A DNA stretch of 64,000 nucleotides. Origin: Plantago ovata. Taxonomy: Eukaryota; Streptophyta; Magnoliopsida; Lamiales; Plantaginaceae. The notes beneath the pieces were generated by a model. It worked only from the letters and a program-made list of their open reading frames with translations. It had not been told where the DNA came from and made no database searches. The position numbers were made by a program, and so were the translations under genes. Location: the NCBI GenBank assembly GCA_028274465.1, contig CM051455.1, positions 134,574,096 to 134,638,095 on the forward strand, in the 5' to 3' direction. Shown piece after piece: positions 57,575-64,000 of the stretch; the first letter of the stretch is position 1, and each line of letters begins with the position of its first letter.

Positions 57575-57950
57575 TTAGGGTTAGGATGGGGTGCACCACA
57601 TCATATCCTAACCCTAAACTCTAATTAAGACCGTAGAATCCGAAGGTACTTGTTTCAGTTTGAAGTGGCTTTTAGGGTACACTAACCCCCCCTTTAGGAT
57701 CTAGAAAATTTAATTTTTTTTTTCTAAGAAATCATCATAGTACCGTATACAAAAATAGTTATCGATTCAATATACCTCGAAAAACGCTTAATTAGGGCTT
57801 AGAGTCTCGAATGGGTTGCAGGGCCTGCAACCCATTCGAGACTCTAAGCCCTAATTAAGACCGTAGAATCCGAAGGTACTTGTATCAGTTTTAAGTGGAT
57901 TTTAGGGTACACTAATCCCCCTTTAGGTTCTAGAAAATTTATTTTATTTT
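57575..57950. repeat. Two direct copies of a hairpin-plus-tail module
   Basis: Copy 1 has a TTTAGGGTTAGGAT...ATCCTAACCCTAAA stem, then TAATTAAGACCGTAGAATCC through TAGGGTACACTAACCCCC and TCTAGAAAATTT. Copy 2 has the 73-bp palindrome (57787-57859), then the same tail to about 57945. Tails are about 90% alike over 100 bp; the hairpins in front differ completely. Confidence 0.85.
57787..57859. repeat. 73-bp near-perfect palindrome (36-bp arms, 1-nt centre)
   Basis: Arms 57787-57822 and 57824-57859 are exact reverse complements around a single G; they run from CTTAATTAGGGCTTAGAG to GGGTTGCAGG. Essentially no loop, so the DNA could extrude a cruciform. Confidence 0.95.
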
Positions 57951-58216
57951 TTTTTTTTTTGATATAATATACGTTGTATGCATTTTAATCAGACTTTTTA
58001 CACATTTATAGAAACCTTCTATATCAGTTAACAAAAACATTAATGCATTCACATATCATCTCATAATCAATAATAACATCATAAAACCAGTAAAGATATT
58101 AACATGAACTATGTTTTTCAATGTTTTAAAGAACAAAAGATGAAAGGAAGCTATTTGCCAAAGTAACTGGTGGAGGTAAATTTTCTTCACATTTTAATAT
58201 ATTTGACATGTTATGC

Positions 58217-59601
58217 TTATAGAAATGAAATCAACACATATAATTGATTCAGCATAAGAATCTTAATGTTATTTAAAGAAATCTGAAATAATATGAAATA
58301 AAATCTTAAACAGTATATCAAAATCAAAGTATAACAACAAACATAAATTTGTCCAACATAAATGTCTTCCAAAATCTCAAACATATAGTGCAACGCTTCT
58401 TTTTTTCTTCCCTTTCTCTTTGTCTGTTGTGGATTCTTTATGATTTTAACTGGAGATTGTGCAGCAGCATTTGCGTTATCTTTTGAAGTACCTGCATTAG
58501 TTTCTTTCTCTTGTGCATTAGCTTCTTCTTGTGCTTGCAATAGTTCCTTTACTGCCAAGAAATCCCTTTCTTAAGAATTTTCCAAAAGTATTCTAGCATC
58601 TAGATTCCGCTATGCCATAACAACAAGATCATAGGCACATCGACTCATCTGATTCCTCCAAGCAATGCATTCAGGTCCTTTTGTGAGTTCACCTTTCATA
58701 TCTCTATACTTGTCCCAACAAGCAGACTTCACGTTTTTTGTCCACCTTGGCAATATATACTAATCTGGGATCTTTTCAACATCTCTTTTAATGAAAACAC
58801 TGAGGCAGTGGAAACAGTGCCAACCAATATCTTGAAAGTGCAAGCAGCTACAACTGACACTTATTTCTCCAAGTTCACCAATTGTAAACATCACTTGTCC
58901 AGTATCATCCCGATCAACTTGACTGGTACAGTGATCAGAAGTGAATTTTCAAGGTCTATTCCAATTGTATTCTTCGTAGAAATGGCCTTCAAGAATTGTA
59001 GTTCAAAGTAGGCAAATTTTTTGAAAGTATAGACCTGCATAGATTAAAAAGTAGAAACATTGAACATATAAATCTAATAGATGATACTTAACATGACATT
59101 AATTTATAATATAATGAACTATATTCACTGAAATATGCATATTATAGAAATCTGAACTCATTTCATACAAACCCTACACTTCAGCAAGAGAAAACTTACC
59201 TTATTAACAACATTCAGACAATGACATAAAAAAATGGACTACTCATTAACAAACATGAAACATTTTTGCAGCATAATATCATTCGATACATATATTAGAT
59301 AAATATGTACAAACAGGTACTAACCATTAACAAACCTGAAAAATTTCCACATCATAACATCATTCGATACACATATCCAATAAATATGCAGAAACATGTA
59401 ATAATAATGCACTAAATCATATCAAATATGAACTATTATTCTTCAGAATTCAATTGACAGAAACATGAACTATCTAACAAAAATAATGAATAATTCTAGA
59501 GAAACGTACCTTGTTGTTCTTCAACACCAGGATTATCCACATCCATTGGTTCTACAACGTGTTGTTCATAAGTAATGATCTCTGTCATTGCTGATCCCAT
59601 T
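58217..59601 (-). pseudogene. Decayed FAR1-type transposase gene of a second Mutator element
   Basis: The first exon on the minus strand (about 59601-59510) reads MGSAMTEIITYEQHVVEPMD and ends at a donor. The FAR1 and transposase domains are absent. The exon at about 59034-58760 reads VYTFKKFAYFELQFLKAI, breaks frame, and resumes with the SWIM finger VSCSCLHFQDIGWHCFH then a stop after KIPD. The final exon (about 58680-58380) has CIAWRNQ-like sequence and KRKGRKK. Order and borders match exons 1, 5 and 6 of the gene at 34431-38129, so it is an internally deleted relative. An intron repeat of about 70 bp (59251 and 59333, AATATCATTCGATACATAT) is duplicated. Confidence 0.75.
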
Positions 59602-59854
59602 GATTTGATCTCAAAAACTACAAAATCGAATAAAAAAAGCAAATCTATCATCGAATATGGTGGAAGATAGAGATCGGCGATTTGAGATGATCGATTTCAG
59701 CTGGATGATGTCGAAAACATGTCGTGATGATGAATCGATCGCCGATTTACTGGTTTTCTTCCGATTGTGCGTTTGCTTTTGTCGATCAATTCGGAGAAGA
59801 GAGAAAAAAAGCAAGATTTGGTTTTTGCACGCTCAACTGTGTGTTTCTGCATGT

Positions 59855-59990
59855 TTCCTTATAACCCGGTTTTGAGTTAACCGGGTTATAAAGATCCGAA
59901 ACTTAGCTACTTGACCCGCGAGTTTCTTTATTTTGGGTTGTGTCTCTCGGTCTCTCAATATAGCTCGTCTCTCGAGAGACGGGCTCTTTC
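59855..59990. repeat. Terminal region of the second Mutator element
   Basis: Reverse-complemented it reads GAGCCCGTCTCTCGAGAGAC...GGATCTTTATAACCCGGTTA...AACCGGGTTATAA, resembling both ends of the large element at 26397-38992, including the ACCCGGTT..CGGGTTATAA block. It sits just outside the first exon of the decayed transposase, as in the large element. Confidence 0.65.
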
Positions 59991-60239
59991 ATTTTTATCA
60001 ACCTTTTATTTCACAACTTTATTTTGGATTCTGCCGTTAAATCAAATAACACACTCATATACAAACCTTCTAAAACTATTATAAAATCAAATGTAAACGG
60101 TCTAAAAAAATGAATTTTAGGATGGAGGCATATGATTCAGAGCTTTTATCTTTTCTTTTCGCATCTCCAAAACTAACTTTTACCTATTACGAAAAAGAGA
60201 AAAAAAATATTATTATCTAAAATGATATCTGAATTTGAG

Positions 60240-60830
60240 ATTATTGGGAGCGAGTTGTGATTTATGCCTTTTGACGGTGAGCATATTGCTCTAGGTGCCT
60301 ACGGCAGAGCAGATTTGTGATTTATACATTTTGACTTTGACCCTATTGCACTAGGTATCTGCGGGGAGTGAATTTGTGATTATATTTTTTGTTGTGAGCC
60401 TATTGCACCAGGTGTCCTACTGAGGAGCGAATTTGTCATTTATTCCTTTTTCTTTGGAGACTATCGCAGTAGGTGTTACGTAGACCGAACTCGCAATTTT
60501 TATCTTTTAAGAGTGAGTCTATTGCACTAGGTGCCCCACAGGGGAGCGAATTTGTAATTTGTTCATTTGACTTTGATACTACTGCACTAGGTGGCCACAA
60601 GGAGCGAATTTGTAATTATTCCTACTTTGACAAATGTGTAATCTACAATTTTTAATTTGAGGTTATTGCATGGTGTTCCACGGGGAGAGAATTTCTAATC
60701 TATAACTTTTGACTTTGAATTTATTGCACTAGGTGTTACATGAGGAGCAAATTGTAATTTATTCCTTTTGTTCTTGTTTTGTTCTTGTGGGAGTGAACTT
60801 GTGATCTATGACTTTGGGTGTTCAAAATAT
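60240..60830 (+). repeat. Degenerate 58-bp tandem repeat, about 10 copies
   Basis: Unit starts near 60250, 60308, 60366, 60424, 60482, 60542, 60600, 60683, 60741 and 60789. Conserved phrases: GGAGCGAATTTGTGATTTAT, CTTTTGACTTTGA and CTATTGCACTAGGTG. Individual copies are quite diverged. No stable reading frame. Confidence 0.88.
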
Positions 60831-60974
60831 TGGATTCATCAATATACCACCACGCATGTGAAATAAAACAATATCAATAACCTTAGATTTAATTTTTATA
60901 ATCACATCATTTATTTATTTTAACTTTTGATGTTATATTCTCTTTTATCAAACACAATTCTTACACATCGGTAA

Positions 60975-61013
60975 ACTTATACCCGTCGATTTTCGACGGG
61001 TTGTAAACTAGTT
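60975..61013 (+). mobile_element. Candidate Helitron 3' end
   Basis: CCCGTCGATTTTCGACGGG is a hairpin with 8-bp arms, followed 7 nt later by CTAG and then T: the pattern of Helitron 3' termini (hairpin, CTRR, insertion before T). A possible 5' end, TCCTTTCCTACTATATAAGA preceded by A, lies at about 48312, but pairing them is speculative. Confidence 0.4.
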
Positions 61014-61717
61014 TCAATGAAGGGGGTGTGAAAGTTGGGGAAAAATGGATTAGGGATTTAGGGTTCTTCATATTCATATCTTAGATGAATATCCATAGGT
61101 TTAGTTGTTATATTTAATTGAATTGATTGATTAATTAGAAGTTTAATTTATGAATATGATTCTTTTAATGTAATTATATAAAATTTTAACTTCAAACAAT
61201 AATTTTATTCAGTATATAAGAATATACTAGGAACCGCGTCACACGCTACGCGTGTAGCGTGTGAAGCGTAATCTTGTAAAACATTATTGTTTTACTAAAT
61301 AATATATTGAAATGAATGGAGTAAATATATAATTTTCACATAATGACTTCAAACTTAACATAAATGGTGTCCTATAAATGTATATAGTTTTTGTAGTTAT
61401 GCAATTAATAGTTTTGAATTGAACTATATTAGACATACGAAAAGTATTCTTCCAATGAGTTAAGAACCATCAGATACATCTCTAGGCTTTGGAAACATTC
61501 AACTTCAAAATCTGCAATGCATATTTTGCATGTTAATTGGTGTTCTTCATTAGTTGAATATATTGTCATGTGCGTCATTATCTCTTGCCATTTTATTTCG
61601 TCGATGTCTTTTGTTATGATGATGCGCAATATGGACGATATTCAAATTTCAAGTGGCCTAGCTAGTATCCTCAAGTTCTCTATCATCAGAGCTAAATTGA
61701 CGTTTTGGTAAATAAAA
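61014..61717. other. AT-rich intergenic with a small GC-rich hairpin
   Basis: CACACGCTACGCGTGTAGCG followed by TGTG (about 61230-61253) is an inverted repeat with 10-bp arms in otherwise AT-rich DNA; such CGC-rich hairpins also occur at Helitron ends. No gene recognised; overlapping frames at 61429-61711 match nothing. Confidence 0.4.
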
Positions 61718-61719
61718 TA

Positions 61720-63028
61720 CTTCCTCCGTCCAATAACAAGTGTAACATTTGGTTTTATTGACTTTTTCGAGTATTAATTTGACATCAACATTAATTGTAA
61801 ATCATTCAAGTAAAATAATTAAAAAATTATATTATGAAAATTTAAACTTTCTAGTTTCATAATATGAGGTTTTTAATTATTTTTATCGTATGATTTAAGA
61901 ATAATTTAAGGTCAAAATGGACTTGTAGTTCATCGTCTCTCTCTCTAGACGCGTAAGTATCACGCGCGGCGAAAAAGGGCATGACGAGACGAAGGAATAG
62001 AAGATCTGGTGGTACAGCTCCATGACGACGAGTAAGGCCGACGACCATCATGTGATATTGAAAAAGTGGACTACATACTTTGATTACAGTAAGGAGGATC
62101 TTACCAAGGTGGCAATCTGGGTGAAGTTTCCAAAATTGCCGGTGTATTTGTGGTCAAAGAGATCTCTGCAGAGGGTAGCTAGTCTTATTGGGAACCGGTA
62201 AGGACCGATGAATGCACGATTAAGCAATCTAAGATGCACTTTGCAAGGATTATGATAGAAGTTGATATTAGTCAACCACTAAAGAAGACTGTAAGGATTC
62301 GGAAACCAGCAGGTGATATGCTTGAACAAATTGTTGAGTATGAATGGCTTCCTATTTTTTGCCAAAAGTGTCAAACTGTGGGGCATAAATGTAGGGAGGA
62401 TGTTCAGCCAAGGCAACCACAAGAACAAAGACCACAGTAGGCGCCTAGAAACAGACGACGGAATCCTATGCCTACTACACAGTGGGCAGTTGTTAACAGA
62501 GGGCCTAATCCAAATGGTCAGACTACTGTTTGCTGTCTTGCGCTGGATGGGTATAGCTGTTGGGAGGCCGTTCAGTTTGGAGCAATTGAGTGGTCGTATA
62601 AGAGGTAAAAAAGCAGGGTGCCGTTTTCTGAAAGCCATGATAACTGAGTTGGTTTATGTTATTTGGCATGAAAGGAACCAAAGAATTTTTCAGGGGAAAA
62701 CGAGGGATATTAATACTCTTCTGAAGATTTTGACAAAAAATACTCTTGCTCGGTGTTGGTTTTTCGAAGCTATGCATGAGTACTGCCATGGTCAATTTGG
62801 TGCTCCTAGTGTGTAGCTGTTTTTACTTTTGTTGTTAGGTTTATTTAGTTTTGTTTGTGTTCTAATAGGGGCATGTCGTATTAGCAACTTATTCTGATGT
62901 GAGGGATTGTACTTTCAATGTTGCACTTGGAATAAAATCAAAAGCTATTTTGTTCCAAAAAAAGGTCAAAATGACCATCGAAAAAGTCAACAAAATCAAG
63001 TGTTACATTTATTATTGGACGGAGGAAG
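61720..63028. mobile_element. Stowaway-type MITE split by a LINE
   Basis: The left end CTTCCTCCGTCCAATAACAA and right end (reverse-complemented) CTTCCTCCGTCCAATAATAA are near-identical inverted repeats flanked by TA (61718-61719 and 63029-63030). Without the LINE the element would be about 255 bp. TGACCTTAAATTATTCTTA-type internal inverted sequence is typical of the family. Confidence 0.88.
61920..62961 (+). mobile_element. Internally deleted LINE with 12-bp target duplication
   Basis: AAGGTCAAAATG lies at 61908-61919 and again at 62962-62973 after an A-rich end (GTTCCAAAAAA). From about 62040 the ORF1-like part reads VAIWVKFPKLPVYLWSKRSL, then after breaks KTVRIRKPAGDMLEQIVEYE and the zinc knuckle CQKCQTVGHKC, as in plant LINE ORF1 (DUF4283 plus CCHC knuckle). 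Directly after comes the last piece of ORF2 (ITELVYVIWHERNQRIFQGK, 62640-62816). All of the reverse transcriptase and endonuclease is missing, so this copy could only move by help from another element. Confidence 0.88.
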
Positions 63029-63030
63029 TA

Positions 63031-63500
63031 TGTCTTTTTTTATAAGAACATATCATGATTATTTTTAAATTAAGTATAATACGACCATAGAACTTTATGT
63101 TAAAAATTAAAAATTTAAGAAGATAATAAATAAAACATAAAAAATTACGTTAATAAGATTCGAACCCAACACCTTTAACTAAAATAATGATACAAATAAT
63201 AGAGAAAAATCACGCCAACATGATTCGAACCCTACACCTTATAATTAAATATGACACGTGTACGCACCAGATTGAAATTGGATAAGCAAGATCAACAGAT
63301 GAAAATTGATTGGTAGGTCAATCAATTGGGTAAATCAATCGGCTTATTATATTACTTTAATATAAAAAAAGGACGTTGTAGTCAACTTATATATTTGGTG
63401 AATTTTGTTTAATTAAAAAATGTAATGTTTAATAGATCGTATCGAAAATTACATGTAAAATAGCTCTGAACTAAAAAGAAGGGTCAAGATTAAATTAAGT
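63031..63500. other. AT-rich sequence with two tRNA-like B boxes
   Basis: GATTCGAACCCAACACCTT (about 63149) and GATTCGAACCCTACACCTT (about 63220) are repeated about 70 bp apart, like the T-arm of a tRNA on the minus strand. The rest shows nothing. Part of it may be interior of the MITE whose end lies at 63577. Confidence 0.4.
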
Positions 63501-63577
63501 GACACGTGAGACGTGATAGTGATCTAGTGGAGACCTATTCTGAGGTCGGTACTAAGACGACCTGAGAATAAATCCCC
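63500..63577. mobile_element. Right end of a Mutator-type MITE (same subfamily as 25608)
   Basis: Reverse-complemented: GGGGATTTATTCTCAGGTCG, then a CGTC...GACC inverted block and CAGAATAGGTCTCCACTAG, as at 25608-25665. The left end was not found, so the start given is only the visible conserved part. Confidence 0.55.
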
Positions 63578-63603
63578 TACTATGTATGTGTTGAATGAAA
63601 GTT

Positions 63604-64000
63604 GGGGCTTTCTATTCTCAGGTCGGCTCTGTACCGACCTAAACTCAGGTATTCATTCAATAGTTGCCATGTGACGCTTAATTTAATCTCATCCATTCAT
63701 TTCGGTTCAAAGTCATTTTTGGTACGATGGATTATAATTAATTTTCTTTAACATTAAAAATCACCACGAAAATACAAATTAACTGTAATGTCCTTAATTT
63801 CAATTTATATGATTACATATACGTAAACCTTATTAATTAATCTTAATCACAAACCAAAGTTAATTGATCACAATTAATTTATCCATTTTAATGATACATA
63901 AACTATCGAACACTTCTAAATAATATGCTTCGTAGCTAAAAAAATAAGCATCTGTTATTGTCCTCTACAAATGTTGATAACTAGTGCAATTAGATTATGA
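63604..64000. mobile_element. Mutator-type MITE, second copy of the 2831-3494 element, cut by window edge
   Basis: GGGGCTTTCTATTCTCAGG at 63604 begins a stretch that is the reverse complement of 3494 down to about 3095, matching almost base for base through blocks such as CATTCATTTCGGTTCAAAG and CAACATTTGTAGAGGACAA. It continues past 64000. Confidence 0.9.

Noticed and set aside
57580-57625. TTTAGGGTTAGG / CCTAACCCTAAA as interstitial telomere repeat
   Set aside because: Only about two degenerate telomere-like units on each side of a hairpin; better explained as the stem of the repeated module.
62279-62816. Overlapping frames on both strands suggesting a separate gene
   Set aside because: The plus-strand frame runs through two pieces of a deleted LINE; the minus-strand ones are shadows.

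Overview
This window is plant nuclear DNA, almost certainly from a eudicot. It is AT-rich, its genes have introns with GT/AG borders, it carries plant-specific families (BAHD acyltransferase, group A bZIP of the ABF/AREB type, ankyrin-PGG membrane protein), and it is crowded with plant transposable elements. I do not name a species.

Layout. Positions 1-449 hold the 3' end of a BAHD acyltransferase gene. Positions 739-2130 hold a scrambled, broken partial copy of a bZIP gene, then come a knot of inverted repeats (2205-2755), a Mutator-type MITE with a clean 9-bp target duplication (2831-3494) and a 1.3-kb element with long terminal inverted repeats (3797-5095). A multi-exon ankyrin/PGG gene with an unusual gag-like N-terminal exon spans 5294-10969. 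Two tandem ABF-like bZIP genes follow on the minus strand: the first (11921-14412) is a pseudogene with an in-frame stop and a 2-nt exon deletion, the second (17250-19296) reads as an intact 396-residue protein.

From 20.9 kb on the window is mostly transposon territory: two serial SINE insertions, three related MITE-like elements with internal arrays of GCTCC...GGAGC palindromes (22.4-24.7 kb), a Tourist-type MITE, and a Mutator-like element of about 12.6 kb (about 26.4-39.0 kb). That element carries two convergent genes: a decayed Ulp1/C48 cysteine protease gene (plus strand, itself hit by a solo LTR) and a six-exon FAR1-type transposase whose exons join in phase into an open 752-residue frame. 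Nearly every intron and the spacer between these genes is filled with a 21-bp repeat around ATCATGGG, always in one orientation although the genes point opposite ways. I regard this as the most remarkable feature of the window.

Positions 39-46.7 kb carry fragments of at least two ordinary cellular genes, lumazine synthase (riboflavin pathway) and probably Gemin2, with introns retained, next to two arrays of a ~190-bp tandem repeat and a duplicated flank. The remainder (46.7-64 kb) is a nest of elements: LTR-like direct repeats containing a Mutator MITE with a tRNA-like core, a hAT-like MITE with a 35-bp perfect hairpin and a Stowaway insertion, a Harbinger-like element, a Cassandra-type TRIM with 5S rRNA-like LTRs, LINE remnants (one inserted in a Stowaway MITE with a 12-bp target duplication), a second decayed Mutator element related to the first, a 73-bp near-perfect palindrome, a 58-bp tandem repeat, a candidate Helitron 3' end, and at the right edge a second, inverted copy of the MITE seen at 2.8 kb.

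Only the BAHD end, the second bZIP, possibly the ankyrin/PGG gene and the transposase look potentially functional. Exon borders were read by eye from splice-site dinucleotides, frame and family resemblance; no search was run.
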